Shown here one piece after another: positions 1-9,559 of a stretch of 64,000 bases of DNA (the stretch's first letter is position 1; every line of letters begins with the position of its first letter). Location: positions 1 through 64,000 of the forward strand of contig NZ_JADEUG010000003.1 in NCBI RefSeq assembly GCF_015163665.1. Direction: 5' to 3'. The notes under the pieces are model-generated. The model saw only the letters and a list, made by a program, of their open reading frames with translations, had not been told where the DNA came from and made no database searches. This DNA comes from Xenorhabdus sp. BG5. GTDB taxonomy: Bacteria; Pseudomonadota; Gammaproteobacteria; Enterobacterales; Enterobacteriaceae. Position numbers and translations under genes: made by a program.

Positions 1-59
1 ACAATCAATTATCGTTAAAAGGGATGTGAAGTGAAGGCTCTCAGAGTCTGAACTAATAG

Positions 60-108
60 CGCCCCTCTGGGGCGAAATCAAAGCCGCCTTCTATGAAGGC
101 GGTTTTTT
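60..108 (+). terminator. Tandem hairpins ending in a rho-independent terminator
   Basis: Two hairpins lie in a row. The first is a 6-bp GC stem (60-65 with 69-74). The second is a 7-bp stem (84-90 with 96-102) followed by six T residues. The second has the form of an intrinsic terminator for plus-strand transcription entering from outside the window. No open reading frame is seen upstream, so the terminated transcript could be an mRNA tail or the 3' end of a small RNA. Its identity was not recognised. Confidence 0.7.
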
Positions 109-274
109 ACTATCATTTGATAAAAAGAAAGATTATATTCTTAGTGAGCCAGAATAAATACCCATTTATTGGATAGTTATGTCCAGATATTTCAGTGACA
201 TATAAACCTGTCAACTAGTTCTTATATATAGAAACAGATTGAAACTATCAATCACAATAATAGGAGAATAGGGA

Positions 275-1051
275 ATGACAAATAAAAATAATCAAGGCTC
301 CATTGAATTGGTTTCTGAAATAACGATTGAAGATATCACTAACCTATTTGATGGGGCATTTAGCCATTTCAATTCATCAGTAAAAATCAATTCAGACAAT
401 ATTCCATTGGGAAGTATGGAGTTTTATCAATGGTCGAGTGATGAAAATTTGCCATTATTGATAAAAAATTACCAAGATTCATATTATAGTGATAATGAAT
501 TAAAACCAAATCAGAAAGGGCTTTATTCTTTATGGGCACAATGGTATTTTGGCTTAATTGTCCCACCAATGATGTTAATGTTATTGGAATATCCCCAGGC
601 TGTTGATACGGATTATAAGCTTTTTCAGATTGAATTTCATGAAACAGGCAGGCCAAATGTTGTTTATTACCAGTTAACGTGGTTGGACGAGTCAATATCT
701 TTATTGGCGCGTTATCATTCTATGTTGGATCGGCATATTATTCCTGTATGTGAGAAAATTGCATCCTATCGTGGAATAAATGGTCGTTTATTATGGAATA
801 ATATTGGCTATGTTATGCATTGGTACCTAAATAATTTCAGGGAAAGAATAGACGCGGATCAGTATGATACATTAATACAAAATCTTTTCTTTACACAAAC
901 GTTACCTGATGGCAGGGGTAATCCACTTTATCGTACAGTGATTATGAAAAATAATGTCATACAACGCCGTTGTTGCTGCCAAAGAAATAAATTACCCGGA
1001 GTCGGAAATTGTCACGACTGTCCTCTTGAACCTACAGCGCAATCCTTTTAA
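275..1051 (+). CDS. fhuF: FhuF-family ferric-siderophore iron reductase
   Basis: The 258-residue protein ends in the signature of FhuF-type [2Fe-2S] siderophore-iron reductases: adjacent cysteines at about 234-235, ten residues, then Cys-x2-Cys at 246 and 249. These cytoplasmic proteins release iron from imported ferric siderophores by reduction. The body of the protein is not strongly conserved in the family, so the assignment rests mainly on the cysteine cluster and length. The start is preceded by AGGAGA at good spacing. No siderophore transport or synthesis gene lies beside it, and no convincing Fur box was seen in the 165 bases upstream. It converges with emrB. The symbol is used for the family; it may be a paralogue of E. 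coli fhuF. Confidence 0.75.
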   Translation: MTNKNNQGSIELVSEITIEDITNLFDGAFSHFNSSVKINSDNIPLGSMEFYQWSSDENLPLLIKNYQDSYYSDNELKPNQKGLYSLWAQWYFGLIVPPMMLMLLEYPQAVDTDYKLFQIEFHETGRPNVVYYQLTWLDESISLLARYHSMLDRHIIPVCEKIASYRGINGRLLWNNIGYVMHWYLNNFRERIDADQYDTLIQNLFFTQTLPDGRGNPLYRTVIMKNNVIQRRCCCQRNKLPGVGNCHDCPLEPTAQSF

Positions 1052-1106
1052 TCGTAATTGATACTTTATGATGAGAGAGGATTGTGGTGTGTAGCATTTT
1101 TCTTAA

Positions 1107-1153
1107 CGGGAGCAAATACTCCCGCTAAGGTCACTCTATTAAATCGATTTAAT
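1107..1153. other. Hairpin and 16-bp palindrome between converging fhuF and emrB
   Basis: A 6-bp GC stem (1107-1112 with 1119-1124) is followed by a perfect 16-bp palindrome, ATTAAATCGATTTAAT, at 1138-1153, ten bases from the emrB stop. Neither has a clear T-tract in either direction. It may act as a weak bidirectional terminator. Confidence 0.35.
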
Positions 1154-1162
1154 GTAATAAGA

Positions 1163-2704
1163 TTAATGCGCTCCTCCGTGGTCTTTACCTCCGGCAGAGA
1201 AAGGTGGTTTTGCCAGCCAGATCAATAACGTCAAGACAAGGAATATGCCTGCTGAAAGCCAAAAGATCTCATTGGCAGAGATAATTAACCCTTGATGAGT
1301 GATCTGTTTTGCCAGGTAAGCTGATATTTGTTCATCATTCATGCCCAATTGAGCTAATTGCTGATGTATTTGCTGATAATTAGGGTTATATGGATTGATG
1401 TATTCCGTAAGGTTCGAGTGGTGCATTGATTCACGTTGTGTCCACATTGTGGTTGTGAGGGATGTCCCGATTGAACCCGATAATATACGGGTAAAGTTCG
1501 ATAAGCTGGAGGCTGAGGCCATTCGTTCTGGTGCTAGCCCTGCTAATGTAATGGTTGTCAACGGCATAAAGAAACAGGCCATGGCAAGCCCTTGAACAAA
1601 CTGAGGCCATGCAGCGGCAGCGAAACCCATGTCTGGTTCAAAGGTATATGCCCGCCAATAGAAGCAAATCGCATAAGTAATGAAACTAAATGTCACGATA
1701 TAGCGCATATCTATCTTATGACCAAACTTACCAATGACGGGTGACAATAACAGTGGCAGTAATCCTATCGGTGCGGCCGCAAAGCCAGCCCAGGTTGCGG
1801 TATAGCCGTAAACTTCTTGCAATAGCTGTGGCAGTAAAACAATTGAACCAAAGTACATCATGAAGCCGAGACTAATACTCAGTGTACCGATGGAGAAATT
1901 GCGCAACTTAAACAGGGAGAGATCGATTATCGGATGATCATCAGTCAGTTCCCATATGATCAGAAAAATAAGTGATATAACCGCAGTAGCAGTAAGGATA
2001 ATAATCTCTGTAGAATTAAACCAATCAAGTTCCTTGCCTTGGTCAAGCATAATTTGCAGGCAGCCAATACCAATCACCAGTAAGAACAGTCCAGTAACGT
2101 CAATGGGGCGGATTTCTGTTTTCGTTTCCCGACCACGCAATAGCTGCATAATGATAAAAATAATTGCGATACCAAGGGGGATATTGATGTAAAAGATCCA
2201 TCCCCAGTGGTAGTTATCACTGATATAGCCGCCAAGGATAGGACCGCAAATGGGGGCAACAACGATCATTATCGACCATAACGCTAATGCCATGTTGCGT
2301 TTCGCTGGTGGATAGTTGTTTAGTAACAAACTTTGGCAAAGGGGGAGCACGGGGCCTGCGGCCAACCCTTGCATCACACGGAAGAAAATTAACATACCGA
2401 GGCTGTTGGAAAGGCCACACAGCCAAGATGAAAGAGTAAAAATTGCGGTAGACCAGAGGAATAATTTCACCTCACCGAAACGCTTCGCTAACCAACCGGT
2501 AATAGGAATGGAAATTGCGTTTGCGACACCGAAGGAGGTAATCACCCATGTTCCCTGCGAGCTTGACGCACCTAGATTACCCGCAATCGTCGGTATGGCG
2601 ACGTTAGCAATGGTAGTGTCGAGAACAAGCATGAAAGTCGCCATTGAAAGAGTAATAGTCAAAAGGGCGAGTTTCGTACCTGTAAACGGTTCTCTTGTTA
2701 CCAT
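1163..2704 (-). CDS. emrB: Multidrug efflux MFS transporter, DHA2 family (EmrB)
   Basis: The 513-residue membrane protein has about 14 predicted hydrophobic segments. Its N-terminus carries the LDTTIANVAIPTIAG-type motif typical of the DHA2 (14-TM) drug:H+ antiporters. EmrB works with the periplasmic adaptor EmrA and TolC to expel hydrophobic compounds and uncouplers. Length matches E. coli EmrB (512). It lies 9 bases downstream of emrA on the same strand, so the two are almost certainly co-transcribed. The start follows a GGGGGAGT-like ribosome binding site. Confidence 0.95.
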   Translation of the reverse strand: MVTREPFTGTKLALLTITLSMATFMLVLDTTIANVAIPTIAGNLGASSSQGTWVITSFGVANAISIPITGWLAKRFGEVKLFLWSTAIFTLSSWLCGLSNSLGMLIFFRVMQGLAAGPVLPLCQSLLLNNYPPAKRNMALALWSIMIVVAPICGPILGGYISDNYHWGWIFYINIPLGIAIIFIIMQLLRGRETKTEIRPIDVTGLFLLVIGIGCLQIMLDQGKELDWFNSTEIIILTATAVISLIFLIIWELTDDHPIIDLSLFKLRNFSIGTLSISLGFMMYFGSIVLLPQLLQEVYGYTATWAGFAAAPIGLLPLLLSPVIGKFGHKIDMRYIVTFSFITYAICFYWRAYTFEPDMGFAAAAWPQFVQGLAMACFFMPLTTITLAGLAPERMASASSLSNFTRILSGSIGTSLTTTMWTQRESMHHSNLTEYINPYNPNYQQIHQQLAQLGMNDEQISAYLAKQITHQGLIISANEIFWLSAGIFLVLTLLIWLAKPPFSAGGKDHGGAH

Positions 2705-2713
2705 GACTCCCCC

Positions 2714-3949
2714 TTAAATTTGGTTTCCTGAATTACTATTAATAATGTCAGTAACTATTTTGTTTGCAGGAGCCATATCTATCGTCAACGCATTGGTTTG
2801 ATAGGCGGGAAGGGTACGGCCGGTGGTTGCCAGTACAGTTCCATCAGTGTTCGCTGTGTTCACGGTGACTTTTGTTGATAACCCAATTCGTAAGGGATGT
2901 TGTTTTAATTGTTCAGGATCAAGTTCAATACGGACCGGTAAGCGTTGTACAACCTTAATCCAATTTCCACTGGCATTTTGCGCGGGCAATAGAGAAAAGG
3001 CGCTACCGGTTCCCATATCAATGCCTGCAATCTTGCCGGTATAGACAACATCGTCACCATAGAAATCGCTGATGATTGTAGCAGGCTGTCCAATCCGCAT
3101 GTTTGCCAGTTGAGTTTCTTTGAAATTGGCCTCAATCCACATATTGTTGACAGGTACAATCGCCATCAATGGTGTTCCTGAATTGATACGGGAACCCACC
3201 TGAACGCTACGACGAGCGACATAACCATCAACTGGGCTGACAATATTGTTTCTCTGCAAGGCGAGCCAGGCATCACGAACGCCGGAAGCCGCTTTTTCGA
3301 TAGCTGGCTGTTTTTCCAGCGGAGTATCCAGAATAATGGCTTGATTGCTTTTATATTGAGCTATCGCGACATCCAGATCAGCTTGGGCTGCCGAGACAGT
3401 TTCGCGCATATGTTGCAGCTCTTCTTTACCAATCAAATTTTGAGTTCCCAATATTTCCCTTCGATTGAGGTCACTTTGAGCTTTTCTGAGAGCAATTTTT
3501 TTCAGCTCAATGATGGCCTGATATCTTTTACTGTCGATCATGTGTTGATGAGTGACTCTGACAGTATTGGCTAATTCATTTTTGGCTCTGGAAAGAGCCA
3601 ATTCAGCGTCACGGGGATCGAGTTGGACAAGAGGCTGACCACTTTTCACAAAATCAGTATTGTCAAAATTAACCGTCACGACACTGCCTGCAATTTGCGA
3701 CATGACTTGTATTTGATTGCCTGTAACATAGGCATTATCGGTTTCTTGGTAGTGACGTAAAGTGAGAAACCAGTAAACGCTATAGCCAGCCCCAAGCAGA
3801 AGGAAAAATAACGTCAATAACATAATGATATGGCGGCGTTTTTGTTTTTTAGTCCTATTTTTTGTTTTCACCTTTGCAGGAGAGTGTTTTTCGCTTGAGG
3901 ATAGTTTTTTTTCGCTAGACGGAAGTGATGCTTTCTCACTAATACTCAT
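2714..3949 (-). CDS. emrA: Multidrug efflux membrane-fusion protein (EmrA)
   Basis: The 411-residue HlyD/EmrA-type adaptor has a basic, Lys/Ser-rich cytoplasmic N-terminus, one transmembrane segment at roughly 40-63, a biotinyl-lipoyl-like segment beginning about residue 70 (YVTGNQIQVMSQIAG), a long coiled-coil hairpin and a C-terminal beta-barrel. It links inner-membrane EmrB to an outer-membrane TolC channel. It is about 20 residues longer than E. coli EmrA, mainly at the N-terminus. It precedes emrB directly and follows emrR after a 242-base gap that holds a strong inverted repeat. Confidence 0.95.
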   Translation of the reverse strand: MSISEKASLPSSEKKLSSSEKHSPAKVKTKNRTKKQKRRHIIMLLTLFFLLLGAGYSVYWFLTLRHYQETDNAYVTGNQIQVMSQIAGSVVTVNFDNTDFVKSGQPLVQLDPRDAELALSRAKNELANTVRVTHQHMIDSKRYQAIIELKKIALRKAQSDLNRREILGTQNLIGKEELQHMRETVSAAQADLDVAIAQYKSNQAIILDTPLEKQPAIEKAASGVRDAWLALQRNNIVSPVDGYVARRSVQVGSRINSGTPLMAIVPVNNMWIEANFKETQLANMRIGQPATIISDFYGDDVVYTGKIAGIDMGTGSAFSLLPAQNASGNWIKVVQRLPVRIELDPEQLKQHPLRIGLSTKVTVNTANTDGTVLATTGRTLPAYQTNALTIDMAPANKIVTDIINSNSGNQI

Positions 3950-4014
3950 GGAGAGTCCCCATATTTGTTTTTAACTTATTATTAATTGTGTGGCCCCGAC
4001 AGGACAAAACACGT

Positions 4015-4044
4015 TTCCAGTAGTGTGCGCTTACACTACTGGAA
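4015..4044. repeat. 12-bp perfect inverted repeat between emrR and emrA
   Basis: Arms 4015-4026 (TTCCAGTAGTGT) and 4033-4044 are perfect complements separated by six bases. No T-tract follows on either strand, so it does not look like a standard terminator. It lies 66-95 bases upstream of emrA, after emrR. It could be a regulator-binding site or an mRNA hairpin that sets emrAB expression relative to emrR. Confidence 0.6.
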
Positions 4045-4191
4045 GAGACGAACGATATGGATTTAAGTATTATCTGAAGATAATAGTCAGCCATACGAAG
4101 TATCTGATGATACAGGCTAGTAGAAAAGTTTTTTTAGATCATGTTGCTATAACATGTTTTCTTGGTTCAAAACCGTCCAGAAGAAAGGCAA

Positions 4192-4707
4192 TCACTTACT
4201 TAAACAATCCCCAATATTATCTAATTGACCCAAAACTTTTCTCATCAATTTTTCTAACTGTTTTTTCTCCTCTGAATCCAGGATAGACCAAAGCTTAACC
4301 AGGCACTCATGCTGTGGTGGAAGTAAACTGTTCAAGAAATTTGAACCTTTTTCTGTGAGATGGAGATGGAGACAACGACGATCATTATGGCTCTCCTTTC
4401 TCTCTATCCAGCCCTGCTTTTCTAATTCATCTGCAATTCGGGTTGCATTTGTACGGGAAGAGCCTAATGCAGCGCTGAGTTCTGATGGCTGAATGCTACG
4501 GCTTTCTTTGGTATCCAGAATCATTAGAGCCATAAACAAGGTTTCATTGATTCCTTGTGCTTTCAGCATGTTGTTGCGATTTTCCAGCAGTCTGCTCTGG
4601 ACATGCATAGATAAGCGAGTCAGTAATATCTCTTGATAGGGTAAACTTTTTTGCTGTGCTACACGGCAATTAAGTAACTCTTCTGTGGGAGTGAATGAAC
4701 TTTCCAT
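4192..4707 (-). CDS. emrR: MarR-family repressor of emrRAB (MprA/EmrR)
   Basis: The 171-residue protein is collinear with E. coli MprA/EmrR (176 residues). It has an N-terminal helix ([16 protein letters not shown]), a MarR-type winged helix-turn-helix in the middle ([26 protein letters not shown] region), and a beta-wing containing [13 protein letters not shown]. In E. coli the dimer represses emrRAB until ligands such as uncouplers or salicylate bind. Gene order emrR-emrA-emrB is kept, but the 242-base emrR-emrA gap is unusually long, suggesting an extra promoter or regulatory site. Confidence 0.93.
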   Translation of the reverse strand: MESSFTPTEELLNCRVAQQKSLPYQEILLTRLSMHVQSRLLENRNNMLKAQGINETLFMALMILDTKESRSIQPSELSAALGSSRTNATRIADELEKQGWIERKESHNDRRCLHLHLTEKGSNFLNSLLPPQHECLVKLWSILDSEEKKQLEKLMRKVLGQLDNIGDCLSK

Positions 4708-4836
4708 TGTTTAGATACCTTATTAGTTTCAACCGGTAAAGTAACTTTTGTTAAAAACCCTACAAATACTATATTAAAAGTTAAATTTAGCAATTATAGT
4801 TATTTATTATCATCATATTTCTTTTAATATTGATAC

Positions 4837-5172
4837 CTAATTCATAAATAGCTTGAATATTATTCCAAAAGCTACGGCACCAGACAGTGTTGAAATAATG
4901 ATGCTTCGAGTTTTGTAGAAAAACAGACAGATGGTTAGGCAGCCAATGAGAGTCGGAAAAAGTTTGCTGTGCTCCTTCATGATATCAGGAATGCTTGAGA
5001 CGATAAGGAGTGAGCAAATTGATGCAATACCAATGCTGTCGAGTATGACGCTCATTTTTCCTTTTTTTTCTGCTGGCGAGCGATTGATACCCAGACGCAG
5101 AGGAAGATAACGGAATAAAAAGTTGGCCGCGCCTACAATAAGTCCGATAAGAAGTATTTTATTATCAATCAT
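4837..5172 (-). CDS. ygaH: Branched-chain amino-acid export subunit (AzlD/YgaH)
   Basis: The 111-residue protein has about four hydrophobic segments and belongs to the AzlD family, the small partner of AzlC/YgaZ. In E. coli YgaZH exports L-valine and is reported to export methionine. It lies 44 bases downstream of ygaZ on the same strand, and both lie upstream of emrR in the order seen in E. coli (ygaZ, ygaH, mprA). Confidence 0.88.
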   Translation of the reverse strand: MIDNKILLIGLIVGAANFLFRYLPLRLGINRSPAEKKGKMSVILDSIGIASICSLLIVSSIPDIMKEHSKLFPTLIGCLTICLFFYKTRSIIISTLSGAVAFGIIFKLFMN

Positions 5173-5216
5173 ATAATGAGCTAAGTATGTAATATATTAA
5201 TTATGTAAGGTACTGA

Positions 5217-5981
5217 TCATGCATTTTTAGTTTGCAAAAGTGCTGCTAAACATCCACTCATGATCCCCGCGAGAATGGCAATGGGGATCGAAAAAAATGT
5301 GATTCCCATTAATGCGCCTAATAAAGCAGCGGTAACACAGTAGGTATTTTGTCTTTTGAAAGATGCTAACAAAAAACTTAAGAATAGAGCTGGAAGCATA
5401 AATATCATGGCAGCTTCAATGGCGGGATAAGAGCTCAAATAACCATTACCCAATATGGCCCCAGCTACGGTACCCAACACCCAAGAGAGCCAGGAACATG
5501 TTGCAATGGCAACCATCCAGTTCTCACTCCAACTTCGTTGGTTTTTAATCAATTTGGCTGTTGCTGCGGCAAAAACTTCATCAGTCAGGCCAAAGGCCCA
5601 AATTACAGTTTTCTTTTCTGATAATTTTTGTTTGATGCGATAACGTAAGGCTGGGCCATACAAAATGTGGCGGATATCCATTGCCATTACGGTTAGCGCA
5701 GAAAACCACAATGACATTCCTGCACTCAGTAAAGCGGTGATGACAAACTGGCTGGCGCCCGCATAAATGACACAGGAAAAAAATATGGCCTCTATGGGAG
5801 TAAATCCCAATTTAATGGCGCTTAAGCCAAATGCAAAAGAAACGGGAATGTAGCCAATGGCGATTGGAAGACTGTCCCAAATACCTTCTTTAAATGAAGA
5901 AGCCTTGTGTGATAGAGGATTCTCGGGTTCTGATGTCTCAGATATTGGTATGTCAGATACAGATTTATCAGGTATTGGCAT
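5217..5981 (-). CDS. ygaZ: Branched-chain amino-acid exporter (AzlC/YgaZ)
   Basis: The 254-residue AzlC-family membrane protein has a hydrophilic N-terminus of about 30 residues, then the conserved GIWDSLPIAIGYIPVSFAFG segment and further hydrophobic helices. It forms the L-valine exporter with YgaH. Length is close to E. coli YgaZ (245). The slightly longer N-terminus means the true start could be internal; no better ATG with a ribosome site was found. Confidence 0.9.
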   Translation of the reverse strand: MPIPDKSVSDIPISETSEPENPLSHKASSFKEGIWDSLPIAIGYIPVSFAFGLSAIKLGFTPIEAIFFSCVIYAGASQFVITALLSAGMSLWFSALTVMAMDIRHILYGPALRYRIKQKLSEKKTVIWAFGLTDEVFAAATAKLIKNQRSWSENWMVAIATCSWLSWVLGTVAGAILGNGYLSSYPAIEAAMIFMLPALFLSFLLASFKRQNTYCVTAALLGALMGITFFSIPIAILAGIMSGCLAALLQTKNA

Positions 5982-6120
5982 GGGGTATTTTATTTTTTTG
6001 TTAACAGATAAAACAACATTAACAAAATATGATGAAAGTGAAAATATAAAATATATAAATTATTTAAATAATATCATTGAGAACAAAGAGATCGATGGTG
6101 ATGGACGGGAGTGTACTGGA

Positions 6121-6154
6121 TAGCCGTGAATTTTTGTTAATGTCTTCACGGCTA
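6121..6154. other. 10-bp hairpin downstream of proX
   Basis: Perfect 10-bp arms (TAGCCGTGAA at 6121-6130 with 6145-6154) lie 29 bases past the proX stop codon. There is no T-tract on the minus strand. It probably marks the 3' end of the proVWX transcript by stabilising RNA or aiding Rho-dependent termination. Confidence 0.45.
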
Positions 6155-6182
6155 CCAGAGGCAGAATGAAGGAAAGGTTAAT

Positions 6183-7223
6183 TTATGCTTTGTGGGCGGC
6201 TTTTCTGGCTGCTTTTAGCCACCCATCTACCGTTTTCTGGTGTGTTTTGATCCAGTCTTCAGCTTGGCGTCCAATATCAGCTTCTGAAATTTTAGCGTTA
6301 TGCATGAGCTGATTTTGCGCACTGATATCCGCAATAGGTAAGGTCATAATAGCAAAAAGTTTCGCCGCAGCGGGGTTCTTTTCTGCCCACGCTTTGTTTG
6401 CCACGATACGCATGGAGCTGGGAGGGAAGCCATAGTTACGGCCGTTAGGCAATTGGGTATTGATGGTATCTCCCTCACCGATAGCAGAGAAGGGGACTTG
6501 TAGCCAAACGACATCTTTTCCGGGTTTCAGTACATCACTCACCCAATAAGGTGTCCAGGTATAATAGAGGATAGGCTTACCTGCCCGATAACGGGCAATA
6601 GTGTCAGCCATCATAGCCGCATAATTGCCTTGGTTTTGTTCCACGGTATTTTTCAATCCATAAGCAGCTAAATGATGATTGATCGCACTTTCACACCCCC
6701 ATCCGGGGTTACAGCCTGTCAAATCTGCTTTTCCATCTCCATTACTATCAAACAGCCTGGCAAGGTTAGGATCTTTTAATTGAGCAATATTAGTGATGTG
6801 ATATTTTTCTGCGGTTTTTTTATCAATAAGATACCCTTGAGCCGCATTTACAACATAACTTCCCTTGCGATAGAAGATGTTATCTCCTCCGGCAGCTTTG
6901 TATGGGGCATCATGGATTGGTACCCAATTGACGGCCATAAAGGTGGCATCACCAGAAGCAATGGAAGTGTAAGCAACGTTATAATCAACTTCTTTGATCG
7001 GTTTGACGTCATAGCCGAGTTTTTCTAATGCTTTGCAGACAATTAAAGTCTGAAATGTTTCTTCCGTGATTGTACTTTGCAGCGGTTGTACACTGATACC
7101 TTTGCCGGGAAGGTCAGCTGCGGATGCTACTGAGGATAATGAGAGACTCATGAATACCATGAGGAGCGTTGCAAAAATTATCCCCTTATTCATGATCTCT
7201 TTGCATAAGGTGATTATGCGCAT
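6183..7223 (-). CDS. proX: Glycine betaine/proline-betaine periplasmic binding protein
   Basis: This is the substrate-binding protein of the ProU osmoprotectant ABC transporter. The start at 7223 is chosen because AGGAGG stands 7 bases upstream. It gives 346 residues with a signal peptide ending about residue 35 ([13 protein letters not shown]). A start at 7286 would bury the signal peptide and lacks such a site. The mature region keeps the aromatic-rich betaine pocket segments seen in ProX (for example [19 protein letters not shown]). The gene overlaps the end of proW by 38 bases, so translation may be coupled. It is last in proVWX. Confidence 0.93.
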   Translation of the reverse strand: MRIITLCKEIMNKGIIFATLLMVFMSLSLSSVASAADLPGKGISVQPLQSTITEETFQTLIVCKALEKLGYDVKPIKEVDYNVAYTSIASGDATFMAVNWVPIHDAPYKAAGGDNIFYRKGSYVVNAAQGYLIDKKTAEKYHITNIAQLKDPNLARLFDSNGDGKADLTGCNPGWGCESAINHHLAAYGLKNTVEQNQGNYAAMMADTIARYRAGKPILYYTWTPYWVSDVLKPGKDVVWLQVPFSAIGEGDTINTQLPNGRNYGFPPSSMRIVANKAWAEKNPAAAKLFAIMTLPIADISAQNQLMHNAKISEADIGRQAEDWIKTHQKTVDGWLKAARKAAHKA

Positions 7224-8367
7224 GGTTGTTTCCTCCTTTTGTTGCCAGGTCGGATATCGTTTTGGACGTATTATTTTGACTGGCATGATTTTGATGGGCG
7301 GTTTTTTTTCTTATTGAACGAATTGAGAGAAAAAGTCGGCGCAGTAATCCTATTGGCCCAGAGTGATACCAGTGTCCTCCTCTGGTTCGATGATTTTTGC
7401 CCAAGGATTGAGTCAGGCGATCAAGGATAATGGCAAGAATGACAATACTTGTACCGCCAACGGCGGCTAATCCTATATCAAGGCGGCCAATACCGCGCAA
7501 TACCATCAACCCCAAGCCGCCAACGGCAATCATGGAAGCAATGACGACCATGGAAAGCGCTAACATCAATGTTTGATTCACACCCGCCATAATTGTCGGC
7601 ATCGCCAACGGCAATTGAACTTTGAACAGCATCTGCCGCGGGCTTGCTCCAAATGATCTGGCGGCTTCAATTAAATCTGATGGAACCTGTTTTATTCCCA
7701 AAATTGTCAGGCGAATAATAGGAGGTAATGCAAAAATGATGGTGACGATGACGCCGGGTACATTACCTATACCAAACAGCATTACGATGGGAACGAGATA
7801 AACGAAAGCAGGCGTGGTTTGCATGGCATCCAGCAAGGGGCGAACAATTTTGGCTAGCCGTTCATTGCGAGCCAACCCGAGCCCAAGGGGAAGCCCAATG
7901 ATAAGGCAGAAAAATAGAGCAGTTAGCACCAGAGCCATGGTTATCATCGCTTCTGACCATGCCCCAATTGCACCGATCATGATCAGCGAAATTAAAGCGA
8001 TCACGCCTATTCCTGCCCCGGCAATTTGCCAGGCCAGTAACGCAAAAAATAAAATGGTGATGGGGGGAGGCAATGTCGTCAGGAACTGTTCAAAACCACT
8101 GAGGACAAAATCTACCGGGACGCGGATGACTTGAAAAACAGGCCGGAAGTGCACAACAATCCAATCAATGATATTGGTCACCCATGAGTCAAACGGAATG
8201 AGCTTATGCTGAAAAGGTGACATGAAATCAAAATGTGCTGGAGGAGTATTGGTTGCAGAAGTATTCAGCCAATCGTGGTTTGATGCAGCAGTAGCCGTGC
8301 CACTGTCCATCCAGGGATCACTGTTGTTGGTGGGATCAGTGACTGTCTGTGGAGAGTTATTGTCCAT
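7186..8367 (-). CDS. proW: Glycine betaine ABC transporter permease
   Basis: The 393-residue inner-membrane permease of ProU has a long hydrophilic N-terminus (about 95 residues, rich in Asn/Ser/Thr) before the membrane helices, as in E. coli ProW (354). The EAA-type loop contacting ProV appears as [21 protein letters not shown]. The C-terminal tail is about 40 residues longer than in E. coli, His/Asn-rich, and encoded in the region that overlaps proX. Its first bases overlap the end of proV by 11. Confidence 0.93.
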   Translation of the reverse strand: MDNNSPQTVTDPTNNSDPWMDSGTATAASNHDWLNTSATNTPPAHFDFMSPFQHKLIPFDSWVTNIIDWIVVHFRPVFQVIRVPVDFVLSGFEQFLTTLPPPITILFFALLAWQIAGAGIGVIALISLIMIGAIGAWSEAMITMALVLTALFFCLIIGLPLGLGLARNERLAKIVRPLLDAMQTTPAFVYLVPIVMLFGIGNVPGVIVTIIFALPPIIRLTILGIKQVPSDLIEAARSFGASPRQMLFKVQLPLAMPTIMAGVNQTLMLALSMVVIASMIAVGGLGLMVLRGIGRLDIGLAAVGGTSIVILAIILDRLTQSLGKNHRTRGGHWYHSGPIGLLRRLFLSIRSIRKKTAHQNHASQNNTSKTISDLATKGGNNHAHNHLMQRDHE

Positions 8368-9559
8368 TGGGTGCCTCCTTATCTAAGGCCTGTAGCAATA
8401 TTCCTTTGGAAATGACACCTAAATAACGGCTATTGTTATCTATGACAGGAACAGCACAAGGAGATTGTGCGACAGTGGATATCAATTCGTTCAGCGGAAT
8501 ATCTGCCGAAACGGCGGTTGGTTTTTCCAATATGGCATGTTCAATGGATTTTTTTTCTGTCAATGCTTGTTGCAGAGAATTGACAGATACCACGCCAATA
8601 AATTTCTGGCCTTTTTCGATTAAATAGCCATAGCTTCTGTCTTCATTATCCAGCACTTTCAATGCAGAGCGAGGACCAAAACCTGTTGCGGTATGAAGCA
8701 ACGTTTCTGGTCGGCGGCGGGCAATATCTTTGGCTGAGAAGACATGTCCAACATCCACACCACGGAAGAATGTTTTGACATAATCATTAGCAGGGCTATT
8801 CATAATCTCATCAGGTGTACCGACCTGAACGACAATACCGTCCTGCATGATGGCAATGCGATCACCGATACGCATTGCTTCATCCAGGTCATGGGAAATA
8901 AAAACCACAGTACGTTGATGTTCCCCTTGCAGGCGCAGTAATTCATCTTGCATTTCGGCTCGGATGAGAGGATCGAGGGCTGAGAAGGCTTCATCCATTA
9001 ACAGAATATCGGGATTGTTAGCCAGAGCTCTGGCTAACCCAATACGTTGTTGCATCCCACCGGAAAGTTCATCGGGATATGATAGCGCGTAGTTTTCGAG
9101 ATTGACTTGTTGCAGTGTTTCAAGTGCTTTTTGATGACGCTCTTCTTTGGGGACGCCCGCAAGCTCCATACCAAACGCCGTATTCTCCAGAATATTCAAA
9201 TGTGGCATAAGTGCAAATGACTGGAAGACCATGCTGATCTTGCTGCGGCGAACGTCTCGTAGCTGAGTTTCTGTGATGGTGGAAATATCTTCGCCGTTGA
9301 TAAGGACATGGCCTTTGGTCGGTTCTATCAGACGATTGAGAAGACGTACTAGTGTGGATTTACCTGAACCAGATAATCCCATGATCACAAATATTTCGCC
9401 TTCTTCAATGGCCAGATTGACATTTTGAACACCGACGGTGAGACCTGTTTTTTCAAGTATTTGTTCTTTGCTGAGACCAGACGCCAATAACTTAAATGCT
9501 GGCTCAGGATTATTGCCAAATATTTTATAGAGATTCTTAACTTCAAGTTTAACAGTCAT
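8357..9559 (-). CDS. proV: Glycine betaine ABC transporter ATP-binding protein
   Basis: The 400-residue ATPase energises ProU uptake of glycine betaine and proline betaine under osmotic stress. It has Walker [10 protein letters not shown] at about 61-69, signature LSGGMQQR at 165-172, Walker [13 protein letters not shown], and a C-terminal pair of CBS domains (about 275-400) that in this family sense ionic strength. Length equals E. coli ProV (400). It is the first gene of proVWX; its promoter must lie in the AT-rich 1.29-kb gap upstream. Confidence 0.96.
   Translation of the reverse strand: MTVKLEVKNLYKIFGNNPEPAFKLLASGLSKEQILEKTGLTVGVQNVNLAIEEGEIFVIMGLSGSGKSTLVRLLNRLIEPTKGHVLINGEDISTITETQLRDVRRSKISMVFQSFALMPHLNILENTAFGMELAGVPKEERHQKALETLQQVNLENYALSYPDELSGGMQQRIGLARALANNPDILLMDEAFSALDPLIRAEMQDELLRLQGEHQRTVVFISHDLDEAMRIGDRIAIMQDGIVVQVGTPDEIMNSPANDYVKTFFRGVDVGHVFSAKDIARRRPETLLHTATGFGPRSALKVLDNEDRSYGYLIEKGQKFIGVVSVNSLQQALTEKKSIEHAILEKPTAVSADIPLNELISTVAQSPCAVPVIDNNSRYLGVISKGILLQALDKEAPNGQ

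Noticed and set aside
111-274. Fur box upstream of fhuF
   Set aside because: No sequence close to the GATAATGATAATCATTATC consensus was found.
7224-7286. Longer ProX start
   Set aside because: It would place 21 residues ahead of the signal peptide and lacks the AGGAGG site present at 7223.
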